DNA of 64,000 bases, taken from positions 1,006 through 65,005 of the forward strand of contig NZ_VPFD01000029.1 of assembly GCF_008014745.1 (NCBI RefSeq), written 5' to 3'. The notes beneath the pieces are model-generated. The model was not told the origin of the DNA. It searched no databases and worked only from the letters and a program-made list of their open reading frames with translations. This stretch comes from Massilia arenae. GTDB lineage: Bacteria; Pseudomonadota; Gammaproteobacteria; Burkholderiales; Burkholderiaceae_D. Position 1 is the first letter of the stretch; the number at the start of each line of letters is the position of its first letter. Position numbers and translations under genes: made by a program. Of the stretch, positions 15,954 to 24,544 are shown in pieces.

Positions 15954-18218
15954 TCAAGCCAGCGTCAGCGGCAGCGCCCGCAACCGCTTGCCGGTCAGCT
16001 TGAACACCGCCGCCGCCACCGCCGGCGCCACCGGCGGCACGGCCGGTTCGCCCACGCCTTCCGGATGCGCGCTGCTGGCCATCACGATGGTCTCCACATG
16101 CGGCACCTGCCCCATGCGCGGCAGCGGATAGTCGCCGAAGTTCGACTGCTGGATCTTGCCTGCCTCGATCGTGATCTCACCCGCCAGCGCCGCCGATAGC
16201 CCGAACACCACGCCCGACTCTACCTGCTGGGCCACGATATTCGGGTTGACCACCAGGCCGCAATCGATCGCGCACACCACGCGGTGCACGCGGATCTCGC
16301 CATCCTCGACCGCGACCTCGGCCACCTGGGCCACCGTGCTGCCGAACGAGCGGTGCAGCGCCACGCCGTGCGCGCGTCCTTCCGGCGCCTGGCCGGCGGC
16401 AGCCACCGCCGCATCGAGCACCGCCAGCGCGCGCGGCTGGCCCGCCAGCAGGGTGCGCCGCAAGGCCACCGGATCCTGTCCGCCGGCGTGCGCCACCTCG
16501 TCCAGGAACGACTCCTTGAAGAAGGCATTGTGCGAATGCCCGACCGAGCGCCAGTAGCCGATCGGCACCTGGCTGTCCACGATCACGTGCGCGACGCGCT
16601 GGTTCGGAATCGCATATTGATGGTCGTATTCTCCCTCGGCCGTGGTCTTGTCCGGCCCCACGCCCGGCAGGCCCAGGCTGCGTTCCACGTACTGATGGCC
16701 AATGGAGCCGCTCGCCGATTTATTATCCCAGGCCAGGATGGCGCCGCCCTCGTCCAGCTGCGCGCTGAAGCGCGCCAGCGCCGCCGGACGGTAGACGTCG
16801 TGCATCGTGTCCTGTTCGCGGGTCCAGATCAGCTGCACCGGCTGGCCGTCGAGAGCCCTGGCGACGGCCACCGCCTGCGCCACCATGTCCACTTCGAGCC
16901 GGCGCCCGAAGCCGCCGCCCAGCAGCATGACCTCGATCGCCACGTCCTCGCGCGCCACCCCGGCTACGCGCGCGGCGCAGTCGACCGCGATGCTCGGCAC
17001 CTGGGTCGAGGCCCACAGCCGCACCTTGCCATGCGCCACCTGGGCCGTGCAATTCACCGGTTCCAATGCCGCATGGGCCAGGAACGGCGCGCGGTATTCG
17101 GCGCGCAGCGTGCGCACGGCGCCCTTGACCTCTTGCGCACCGGTCTCGTGATAGACGTAGCCGCGTTCCTCATCGAGCGCGCGCGCCAGGCCGGCCAGGA
17201 CGGCGGCGCTCGACAGCGCCGCACCCTCGCCCGGCTGCCAGGTGACCGGCAAGGCCTGGGCCGCCTGGCGCGCCTGCCACCAGGTCGACGCCACCACCGC
17301 CACGCCGGCCCCGGCGCCGGTGCGGCCCTCGAGCGCGGACGAGACGTCGACCACGGCCAGCACGCCCGGCATCCGGCGCACGGCGTCGGCGTCGAATGCC
17401 GCGAGCGTGGCGCCGATCGTCGGCGCCATCGTCAAGGCCGCGTACACCATCCCGGCCGGCCGCGCATCGATGCCGAAGCGCGCGCTGCCGTCGGACTTGG
17501 CGCGGCTGTCCAGGCGCGGCAAAGGCTTGCCGATCAGGCGGAAGTGTTTCGGTTCCTTCAGGCGCACATCGCGCGCGGTGAGTCCGGCGCCAGCCTGTGC
17601 CGCCAGCCCGGCCAGCGCGCCATAACCGGCGCTGCGGCCGTCGGCGTGGATCACGAAGCCATCCCCGGTGCGGCAGTCCTCCACCCGCGCGCCCCACTCC
17701 TGCGCGGCCGCCTTCACCAGCATCGCGCGCGCCACCGCGCCCGCTTCGCGCATCGGCAGCCAGGCATCGCGCACGCTGCTCGAGCCGCCGGTAAACATGA
17801 TGCCCAGCTCGCGGCCGATCTTCGCCATCAGCCACTGTGCGCCCTGGGCCGTATGGCCGCCGTCGTCCGGGTGGAACGGCAGGTTTTCGCGCAGCACCGT
17901 GACGTTGGCATAGATCTTGTCGATCGGCGGTGCGATGACGCGCACCGCGTCCAGGCCGATGTCGAGTTCCTCGGCCACCAGCATCGGCAGCGCCGTGTGC
18001 ACGCCCTGCCCCATTTCGCTGCGCGGCACCACCACCGACACCGTGCCGTCGGGCGCGAGCGCGACCCAGCCGTTGAGCGCGACCTCGTCGTCGGCCAGCG
18101 CCAGCGGGCGCGAAGGATGCAGGCGCTGGCGCGGCGGCTGCGCGCCCCAGCCGATCAGCAGCGCGCCGCCGGCGGCCAGGCCGGCCAGCAGGAAGTTGCG
18201 GCGGGTTAGCTTATGCAT
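15954..18218 (-). CDS. Tat-exported molybdenum hydroxylase large subunit (isoquinoline 1-oxidoreductase beta-like)
   Basis: 754 residues starting with a twin-arginine signal (RRNFLLAGLAAGG) and two xanthine-dehydrogenase-type molybdopterin domains: SEMGQGVHTALPMLVAEELD near the N-terminus, LLGGGFGRRLEVD and AHAALEPVNCTA in the middle, GVVFGLSAAL near the end. Homologues bind Mo-MCD and work in the periplasm with a 2Fe-2S small subunit. No small subunit or cytochrome gene is adjacent. The ATG at 18218, with GGGGAG upstream, overlaps the GGDEF/EAL gene's stop by 8 bp, implying coupled translation. Substrate unknown. Confidence 0.85.
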   Translation of the reverse strand: MHKLTRRNFLLAGLAAGGALLIGWGAQPPRQRLHPSRPLALADDEVALNGWVALAPDGTVSVVVPRSEMGQGVHTALPMLVAEELDIGLDAVRVIAPPIDKIYANVTVLRENLPFHPDDGGHTAQGAQWLMAKIGRELGIMFTGGSSSVRDAWLPMREAGAVARAMLVKAAAQEWGARVEDCRTGDGFVIHADGRSAGYGALAGLAAQAGAGLTARDVRLKEPKHFRLIGKPLPRLDSRAKSDGSARFGIDARPAGMVYAALTMAPTIGATLAAFDADAVRRMPGVLAVVDVSSALEGRTGAGAGVAVVASTWWQARQAAQALPVTWQPGEGAALSSAAVLAGLARALDEERGYVYHETGAQEVKGAVRTLRAEYRAPFLAHAALEPVNCTAQVAHGKVRLWASTQVPSIAVDCAARVAGVAREDVAIEVMLLGGGFGRRLEVDMVAQAVAVARALDGQPVQLIWTREQDTMHDVYRPAALARFSAQLDEGGAILAWDNKSASGSIGHQYVERSLGLPGVGPDKTTAEGEYDHQYAIPNQRVAHVIVDSQVPIGYWRSVGHSHNAFFKESFLDEVAHAGGQDPVALRRTLLAGQPRALAVLDAAVAAAGQAPEGRAHGVALHRSFGSTVAQVAEVAVEDGEIRVHRVVCAIDCGLVVNPNIVAQQVESGVVFGLSAALAGEITIEAGKIQQSNFGDYPLPRMGQVPHVETIVMASSAHPEGVGEPAVPPVAPAVAAAVFKLTGKRLRALPLTLA

Positions 18219-21072
18219 TTTGCTCAACTCCCCAGCGCGCCAGGATCTCGCCGTGCGCGAGCGGCTTGCCGTACAAATAGCCCTGGGCCAGGTTGCAGCC
18301 ATGGCGCAGCAAAAAGGCCGCCTGGTCCTCGCGCTCGACGCCTTCCGCGATCACCGACAGGTTCATGCTCTTGCCGAGCTGGATGATGGCGATCGCGATC
18401 GCCTCGTCGTCCGGATCCTGCGGGATGTCCTTGATGAAGCTGCGGTCGATCTTGAGGGTCTGCACCGGCAGCTGCTTCAGGTAGGCCAGCGACGAATAAC
18501 CGGTGCCGAAGTCGTCGATCGCAAGGCACACGCCGACCGCATGCAGGTCGTTCACATACTGCAGCGCGTCGCCCGTGTTCATGATCACCGATTCCGTCAC
18601 CTCGAGCTGCAGGCGCTGCGGCGCCAGGCCGGTGTCCTGCAAGACCCCGGCCACGGCCGCCGCCATGCCGCCGCGCTCGAACTGGCGCACCGACAGGTTG
18701 ACGGCGATCTTCGGCACCGCCAGGCCGCGCGCCTCCCACGCCACCATCTGGCGGCAGGCTTCCTGCAGCACCCACTGGCCCAGCTGGCCGATGAAGCCGG
18801 TGTCCTCGGCCAGCGGGATGAAGCTGCTGGGCGCGACCTGCCCCAGTTCGGGACTGTTCCAGCGCAGCAGGGCCTCGACCCCGATCAGGCGGCCACTGTC
18901 GATCTCGACCTGCGGCTGGTAGGCCAGATGGATCTCGTCCTTGTCGATCGCGCGCCGCAGCAGGGCCTCCATGCGCAGGCGCAGCTCGCCGTCGCCGCTC
19001 ATCGCCGGCGCGTAGAACCGGTAGCCGTTGCGGCCGCGCGCCTTGGCCTGGTACATCGCCACGTCGGCATTGCGGATCAGGATGTGCATGTCGCGCCCGT
19101 CCTGCGGATACAGGCTGATGCCGACGCTGCCGGTGACGAACAGCTCGTAGCCCGAGACATTGAAGGGCTGCTCGAACATCGCCATCAGCTTGTCGGCCAC
19201 GCGCGTGGCGCCGTGCATGCCGTCGACGTCTTCCAGCAGCACGATGAATTCGTCGCCGCCCAGGCGGGCCAAGGTATCGCCTTCGCGCAGGCAGCGCGAC
19301 AGCGCCAGCGCCGCCTGCTTGAGCAACTCGTCGCCCACATGGTGGCCCAGCGTGTCGTTGACGTTCTTGAAGCGGTCGAGGTCGATGAACATCACCGCCA
19401 GCTGATCGCCGTCGCGTTCGGCGCGCGCCATCGCATGGCGCAGGCGGTCGTGGTACAGCAGGCGGTTGGGCAGCGCGGTCAGCGCATCGTGATGGGCCAG
19501 GTGGTCGAGCTGGTTCTGTGATTCGCGCTCGCGCGTGATGTCGCTGAACACGCACACATAGTGGGTGGTGGCGCCGTCGTCGTCGCGCACCGCCGACACC
19601 GTGAGCGCTTCCAGGTAGGCTTCGCCGCCCTTGCGCGTGTCCCAGATCTCGCCGCGCCAGAAGCCAGATGCGTCGAGCTCGCGCCACAGTTCCTGGTACA
19701 GGGCGGGATCGTTGCGGGTGCCTGATCCGTCGTGCGAAGACAGGCTCGAAGTGCGCCCCAAGGCTTCATGCTCGGCATAGCCGGTGATGCGGGTAAACGC
19801 GGGATTGGTGGCCGCGATCCGCCCGTGCACGTCGAGCACCATCACGCCGTCGGCGATGTGTTCCAGCACATTGGCCGACAGGCGCAGCTTTTCCTCGGCC
19901 AGCTTGCGCTCCGTGATGTCGGCGAACACCCAGATGCTGCCCTCGTTGGCGCGGTTCGGCTCCAGCGCACAGCCGCTCATCAGGCACCAGAACAGGCTGC
20001 CGTCGCGGTGGCGCAGCTGGCGCTCCTCGCCCAGGTCCATGCCTTTCTCGAGCAGCGGATACTGTTCGACGCCGATGCGTTCATAGTCCTCGTGGTTGGG
20101 ATACAGGACCGCGGTCGACTGCCCCACCATCTCGCCTTCGGCGTAGCCGAACAGCTCTTCGCAGCGGCGGTTGCTCGAGACGATGCGGCGCTGGCGCACG
20201 AACAGCACGCCGAACATGACGTTATCGAGGATCGCGCCCTGTTCGGCCAGCAGCGCCTCGATGCGCATCTCGTCGTGGCGGCGCTCGCTGATGTCCGAGA
20301 TGATGCCGTCCACCCGCACGCCATCCGGGCCGTGCAGCGCCGGATCCCAGGCGGCCTGCGGCTGGCCGTGTTCCTGCACCCAGCGCTCGATGCCGTGGGC
20401 GTCGACGATCCGGTATTCCATCTCGAAGGCGGCGCCCGACAGCGCCGCATCGCGCACGGTGCGGTGGTAGACGCGCCGGTCTTCCGGATGGACGATGGCG
20501 GCCCAGTCCTCGGTGGTGGCGCACATGAAGCGCGCCGACGGGTAGCCGGTGATCTTCTCGATCTCGTCGCTGACGAATTCGATCGCCCCGCCCGCGCGCG
20601 CGCGATAGACGGCGCCCGGGACCTGGGTCACGATGGTGCGGAACTGTTCCTCGCGGCGCGCGACGTCGGCGAACAGGTCGCGGATCGCCAGGCGCATGCG
20701 CTCCATCTGCTCGCCCAGCCGTCCCAGCTCGTCGTGGGCCGACAGCGCCAGCGGCGTCTCGAAGTCGCCGCGCGCCAGGCGGTCCGAAAAACGCATCAGC
20801 TGGCGCAGGGGCGACACCAGGCGCCGCCGCAGCAGCAGCGCGATCAGGAGCAGCGACACCGCCAATTGCAGTGCCAGCACCAGCGCGTAATTGCCCTGCA
20901 GCGTGTCGTTCAGGCTGGCGCCTGCGCGCTGCTGCAGGCCGACCAGCAGGTAGCCGCCGACCACGGCGGGGGCCAGCAGGCCGGCGAACACCACCAGCAG
21001 CAGCGCACCGTATAGCGAACGGCCGTACAGCGAACGCAGGCGGGACGGATTGCGGGCAACGGGACTCGACAT
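18211..21072 (-). CDS. Membrane GGDEF/EAL protein with HAMP and three PAS domains
   Basis: 953 residues: two membrane helices (about 23-45 and 63-81), HAMP (82-135), PAS domains at about 145-265, 280-390 and 395-515, GGDEF (motif GGDEF at 605-609) and EAL (EALLR at 733-737). Both catalytic motifs are intact, so synthesis and breakdown of c-di-GMP are possible; the EAL domain has the DDFGTGYSS metal/loop 6 sequence. It is upstream of, and overlaps, the molybdenum hydroxylase gene, an unusual pairing. No dedicated ligand can be named. Confidence 0.92.
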   Translation of the reverse strand: MSSPVARNPSRLRSLYGRSLYGALLLVVFAGLLAPAVVGGYLLVGLQQRAGASLNDTLQGNYALVLALQLAVSLLLIALLLRRRLVSPLRQLMRFSDRLARGDFETPLALSAHDELGRLGEQMERMRLAIRDLFADVARREEQFRTIVTQVPGAVYRARAGGAIEFVSDEIEKITGYPSARFMCATTEDWAAIVHPEDRRVYHRTVRDAALSGAAFEMEYRIVDAHGIERWVQEHGQPQAAWDPALHGPDGVRVDGIISDISERRHDEMRIEALLAEQGAILDNVMFGVLFVRQRRIVSSNRRCEELFGYAEGEMVGQSTAVLYPNHEDYERIGVEQYPLLEKGMDLGEERQLRHRDGSLFWCLMSGCALEPNRANEGSIWVFADITERKLAEEKLRLSANVLEHIADGVMVLDVHGRIAATNPAFTRITGYAEHEALGRTSSLSSHDGSGTRNDPALYQELWRELDASGFWRGEIWDTRKGGEAYLEALTVSAVRDDDGATTHYVCVFSDITRERESQNQLDHLAHHDALTALPNRLLYHDRLRHAMARAERDGDQLAVMFIDLDRFKNVNDTLGHHVGDELLKQAALALSRCLREGDTLARLGGDEFIVLLEDVDGMHGATRVADKLMAMFEQPFNVSGYELFVTGSVGISLYPQDGRDMHILIRNADVAMYQAKARGRNGYRFYAPAMSGDGELRLRMEALLRRAIDKDEIHLAYQPQVEIDSGRLIGVEALLRWNSPELGQVAPSSFIPLAEDTGFIGQLGQWVLQEACRQMVAWEARGLAVPKIAVNLSVRQFERGGMAAAVAGVLQDTGLAPQRLQLEVTESVIMNTGDALQYVNDLHAVGVCLAIDDFGTGYSSLAYLKQLPVQTLKIDRSFIKDIPQDPDDEAIAIAIIQLGKSMNLSVIAEGVEREDQAAFLLRHGCNLAQGYLYGKPLAHGEILARWGVEQNA

Positions 21073-21226
21073 GGACGCGGAACGGGGTCGGGCGAGCCCG
21101 ATGCATAAAGGATGGCCAGATTATGCACAGTTGCTTGCCGGGAGTCACTAACTATAGGGGCAACACCGTCAACGGCGCGCGACAGGACTTGCTATGATGG
21201 GACGATTCTGACAATAGGAGAACCAG

Positions 21227-21736
21227 ATGAGCCATTCCCTGTATTCCGCTTCGGTGCCGGTATTGCGCCAGTTGCTGGGCAGCCTGGCCGCGGTGCTGGA
21301 AAAAGCCGAGGCCCACGCCCAGGAACGCCGCATCGAGCCGGACGCCCTGCTGCAGGCGCGCCTCTATCCCGACATGTTCCCGCTGGCCAAACAAATCCAG
21401 ATCGCCACCGACTTCGCCAAGGGCGCCAGCGCGCGCCTGGCCGGGGTCGAGCCGCCGCGCTACGAAGATGGCGAACGCAGCTTCGCCGAGCTGCAGCAGC
21501 GCATCAGCAAAACGCTGGGCTTCATCGACGGACTAAAAGAAGCGGACGTGGAAGCCGGCGCCACCCGCGCCATCACCCATGGCAGCGGCGAGCGGGCGCG
21601 CCATTTCGACGACGGCGCGCACTACCTGACCCACTTCGCGCTGCCGCAGTTCTTCTTCCACGTGACGACGGCGTACGCGATCCTGCGCCACAACGGCGTC
21701 CCGATCGGCAAGAAGGATTTCATCGGGGCCTATTGA
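21227..21736 (+). CDS. DUF1993 family protein
   Basis: 169 residues, all-helical DinB-like fold of the DUF1993 family. Characteristic pieces are SLYSASVPVLRQLLGSL at the N-terminus, ARLYPDMFPLAKQIQIATDF and the C-terminal LPQFFFHVTTAYAILRHNGV with GKKDF. Conserved His residues suggest a metal site, as in DinB proteins, but no activity is known. It stands alone and is convergent with the DUF1289 gene. Confidence 0.88.
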   Translation: MSHSLYSASVPVLRQLLGSLAAVLEKAEAHAQERRIEPDALLQARLYPDMFPLAKQIQIATDFAKGASARLAGVEPPRYEDGERSFAELQQRISKTLGFIDGLKEADVEAGATRAITHGSGERARHFDDGAHYLTHFALPQFFFHVTTAYAILRHNGVPIGKKDFIGAY

Positions 21737-21749
21737 GCAGGCCCCACAG

Positions 21750-21971
21750 TCAAGTATTCCGGCGCGGATAACCCTGCGCCAGGATGCGCTGCCACACGAC
21801 CTCCTTCGCGGCAGCGTCCATCGACACCCAGTGGGCGACTTCGGCGACCGTGCGGCCGCAGCCGCGGCACACCTCGTCGAAGGTGGTCGAGCACACCGCC
21901 ACGCACGGGGTATCGGGACGTTCGGCCGCCGCCGCCGCCACGGCGGCGCGGTCTTCAGGCCGGGCCGACAT
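21750..21971 (-). CDS. DUF1289 small cysteine-rich protein
   Basis: 73 residues. The DUF1289 pattern is PCVAVCSTTFDEVCRGCGRT: four cysteines (C-x3-C, then C-x2-C) probably binding zinc or an iron-sulfur centre, followed by E...W. The start ATG lies 17 bp inside the upstream DUF1415 gene, so the two are probably translated together. Function unknown. Confidence 0.8.
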   Translation of the reverse strand: MSARPEDRAAVAAAAAERPDTPCVAVCSTTFDEVCRGCGRTVAEVAHWVSMDAAAKEVVWQRILAQGYPRRNT

Positions 21972-22521
21972 CGAGCTTGTCCCAGCCTTCGTGGCCGAGC
22001 TTTTCCATGGTCGCGATATTCTTTTCGAAGATCTCTTCCGCTTCCGGGAAGGCCTCGACCGCGCGCGCGATGCTGTCCTCGCGCAGCAGGTGCAGGATCG
22101 GGTACGGGGCGCGGTTGGTGTAGTTCGCGATGTCGTTGGCGTCGCTGTCGGCGAACTGGTAATCCGGGTGGAAGGAAGCCACCTGCAACTCGCCATCGAG
22201 CTGCATGTCCTCGACCGCGACATCGGCCACGTCCAGGAATTCGTTGTAGTCCTCGAAATCGTTCAGCACGAATGGGTGGATCAGCAAGGTCGTGTCGATC
22301 TGCTCGGGGCTGGTATCGGACAGGCGTTGCAACTCGTCCATCAAGGTCTCAAGCAATTGCTCGGGCGTGGTGGCGTTCGAAACGACGTAGCGCACCTGCT
22401 CCTTGACATAGACCGACTTGGCGAAGGGGCAGAGATTGAGGCCGATGACGGCGCGCTCCAGCCACTTGCGGGTGGCGGCGACGATGGCATCGTCGTCGGC
22501 GTTCAGATTGGGGGTGCTCAT
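21955..22521 (-). CDS. DUF1415 family protein
   Basis: 188 residues. LNLCPFAKSVYV near the N-terminus, IHPFVLNDFEDYNEFLDVAD in the middle and RAPYPILHLLREDS near the C-terminus identify DUF1415. The family is widespread in proteobacteria without an assigned role; the CPFAK motif looks like a possible redox or metal site. The ATG at 22521 is chosen because the in-frame extension to 22584 has no conservation signal that I can see. Confidence 0.85.
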   Translation of the reverse strand: MSTPNLNADDDAIVAATRKWLERAVIGLNLCPFAKSVYVKEQVRYVVSNATTPEQLLETLMDELQRLSDTSPEQIDTTLLIHPFVLNDFEDYNEFLDVADVAVEDMQLDGELQVASFHPDYQFADSDANDIANYTNRAPYPILHLLREDSIARAVEAFPEAEEIFEKNIATMEKLGHEGWDKLDVGPA

Positions 22522-22846
22522 GGTGAAACTTTCGAAAGCAAGGCGAACGGCAAAGCCTGGATTGTACGCACTCTTTGCGCCCACTCATAGTTCGACCCCG
22601 CCACAGCGCTAAGGTTTGCCAGACACGGCCGTTATCCGGGATGGGTCGGACAAACAGCGCACTGCTCGGCAATATCCGTGATATGTGCGGCATCTTCCGT
22701 TTTCATGATGCCAATGGATGACATTTATCGTTCGATTTCAATTGTAACGACAGCGACTTAATTCTTGACTGACTCGACAATTGATACGTACACTGCCCTT
22801 CTGTCCTGCCCGTTCGTTCCTGGACGCAACATTGGAAACGCCTCAC
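22522..22846. other. Intergenic region between DUF1415 and mltD
   Basis: A 325-bp divergent spacer with clearly lower GC towards mltD. Besides the mltD promoter candidate I see no ORF with a ribosome site, no strong terminator and no known RNA motif. Confidence 0.6.
22765..22794 (+). promoter_or_regulatory. Candidate sigma-70 promoter of mltD
   Basis: TTGACT (22765-22770) and TACACT (22789-22794) are separated by 18 bp, 52 bp before the mltD start. The -35 is near consensus and the surrounding region is AT-rich. Confidence 0.5.
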
Positions 22847-24178
22847 ATGAAGCCCATGCACGATACGAAACGCTCCATCTTCACCCTGGCTGCGCTGGCC
22901 CTCCTGGCGGCAGCACCGCTCTGCCAGGCGATGGACGCGGCCCCGGCTTCTGGCGCCCACGCCGCCGCCAGCTACGAGCGCCCGGCACTGTCGTCGTCGA
23001 CGATGAAACTGGATGCCGACGAATTCCGTGAGACCGATGTCTGGGGCCGCATCCGCAGCGGCTATGCGATTCCCGACCTGAACAATGCCCTGGTGACGCG
23101 CCACGCCCAGGCCTATGCGGCGCATCCGGGTAACCTGTCGCGCATCTCCGGACGCGCCTCGCCTTATCTGTACCACGTGGTGTCGGAACTGGAAAAACGC
23201 GGCATGCCGACCGAGCTGGCGCTACTGCCGGTGATCGAATCGGCCTTCAACCCGCAAGCCATGTCGAGCGCCAATGCCGCCGGCCTGTGGCAATTCGTGC
23301 CGGGCACCGGCAAGGATTTCGACCTGCGCCAGAATATGTTCAAGGACGAGCGGCGCGGCGTGGTCGCCTCGACCGACGCCGCCCTCTCCTATCTGCAGCG
23401 CCTGTACACGATGTTCGGCGACTGGCCGCTGGCCCTGGCGGCATATAACTGGGGCGAAGGTAATGTCCAGCGCGCCATCAAGAAAAACCAGGAACTGGGC
23501 AAGCCGACCGACTTCGACAGCCTCGCCGAGCTGATGCCGGCCGAGACCCGCAACTACGTGCCTAAATTGCAGGCGGTCAAGAACGTGGTGGCCAATCCTT
23601 CGCAGTACGGCGTCACCCTGCCGGCGATCGACAACCAGCCCTACTTCACCACGGTCGACAAGACCAGCGACATCGACCTGGCCATCGCGGCCCAGCTGGC
23701 CGAAATGTCGCTCGACGAATTCAAGGCGCTCAATCCGCAATTCAAGAAGCCGGTGATCATCGGCGGCGAGCGCACCAAGATCCTGCTGCCGACCGAGAAC
23801 GCCGAAAAATTCCACATCAACCTGGCGCAGTGGGGCCATGCGCTGTCGACCTGGACCACGCACAGGATCACCGGCGCCCGCGTGACCATCGCCCAGCTGG
23901 CTTCGAAGTTCGGCACCACGCCCGATGTCATCCGCCAGGCCAACAATATCCCGCCGCAGTCGCGCCTGAAAGCCGGCTCGACCATTCTGGTACCGAAGAC
24001 CTCGGCCTCGAGCCATGGCGACATCGCCGAGAACATCATCGAGAACGCGGTGGTGGCCTTTGAAGCCGACCGCGGCAAGGCCAAGCGCAATGCCTCACGC
24101 TTCAAGGCCAAGGCGAGCACCAGCAAGAACAGCAAGCGCCTCGCCCGCAATACTTCTTCCAAGCGCAAGCAGCGCTGA
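22847..24178 (+). CDS. mltD: Membrane-bound lytic murein transglycosylase D
   Basis: 443 residues: signal peptide (about 1-28), a lysozyme-like SLT domain with catalytic Glu131 in LLPVIESAFNPQAMS and the GLWQF motif, then a C-terminal LysM region (about 340-385, ITGARVTIAQLASKFGTT) that binds peptidoglycan, and a basic Lys/Ser-rich tail. It cleaves the MurNAc-GlcNAc bond to give 1,6-anhydro ends. No lipobox cysteine is evident at the expected position (PLCQAMD is atypical), so lipid anchoring is uncertain. Confidence 0.92.
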   Translation: MKPMHDTKRSIFTLAALALLAAAPLCQAMDAAPASGAHAAASYERPALSSSTMKLDADEFRETDVWGRIRSGYAIPDLNNALVTRHAQAYAAHPGNLSRISGRASPYLYHVVSELEKRGMPTELALLPVIESAFNPQAMSSANAAGLWQFVPGTGKDFDLRQNMFKDERRGVVASTDAALSYLQRLYTMFGDWPLALAAYNWGEGNVQRAIKKNQELGKPTDFDSLAELMPAETRNYVPKLQAVKNVVANPSQYGVTLPAIDNQPYFTTVDKTSDIDLAIAAQLAEMSLDEFKALNPQFKKPVIIGGERTKILLPTENAEKFHINLAQWGHALSTWTTHRITGARVTIAQLASKFGTTPDVIRQANNIPPQSRLKAGSTILVPKTSASSHGDIAENIIENAVVAFEADRGKAKRNASRFKAKASTSKNSKRLARNTSSKRKQR

Positions 24179-24183
24179 TGTTG

Positions 24184-24209
24184 CCGTGCAGCATTAGCTG
24201 CACGGTTTT
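24184..24209 (+). terminator. Rho-independent terminator of mltD
   Basis: CCGTGCAG, a 6-base loop, CTGCACGG, then TTTT, starting 5 bp after the mltD stop: an 8-bp perfect stem with a short T-run. Confidence 0.85.
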
Positions 24210-24544
24210 ACGCGCTGTCGTGCAAACAAACGGAAAAACCTGTATAGTTCTGTTTGTGCGCTGCGACATCGCGCCCGCTCGATACGATCTCCAGGAGATT
24301 CGATGAGCCGGCAGCAACAGCGTTAGCAGTACAACCAGCAGCTACGCAAACCCCAGGCAGCTCGACATAGAGCGCCTTTCCAAAGCCTCCCGCCTTGTGT
24401 GTCGTTTCCAGACACCGTCCCGGCGCAAAGCTTTTGTGCCGAAATTTCTTTCACTACTAAGTCATTTCGTTTGTCGGTTCGCGTTGCATTTTTACGTTCG
24501 CGCCACATGTGCGAACGCATGATTTATTTCGAAAGTAAGCACAC
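24210..24544 (+). promoter_or_regulatory. Long leader region of the DEAD-box helicase gene
   Basis: About 335 bp without a substantial gene. It contains a mini-ORF of seven codons (24303-24326) with its own ribosome site, a run of C/T-rich sequence, and a hairpin CGTTCGC...GCGAACG at 24495-24517 shortly before the helicase start at 24545. Long structured leaders are common on cold-shock and autoregulated RNA helicase mRNAs; that this one regulates the gene is inference. Confidence 0.45.
24303..24326 (+). other. Possible leader mini-ORF MSRQQQR
   Basis: ATG at 24303 preceded by AGGAG, followed by six codons and TAG. The peptide MSRQQQR is too short to be assigned, but start, spacing and ribosome site are good. 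It lies 218 bp ahead of the helicase start codon. Confidence 0.35.

Noticed and set aside
22703-23176. A 157-codon minus-strand ORF at the mltD start
   Set aside because: Overlaps the mltD signal-peptide and catalytic region and has no family resemblance.
24323-24520. A 65-codon minus-strand ORF in the helicase leader
   Set aside because: No convincing ribosome site and no protein-like composition; overlaps the leader features.
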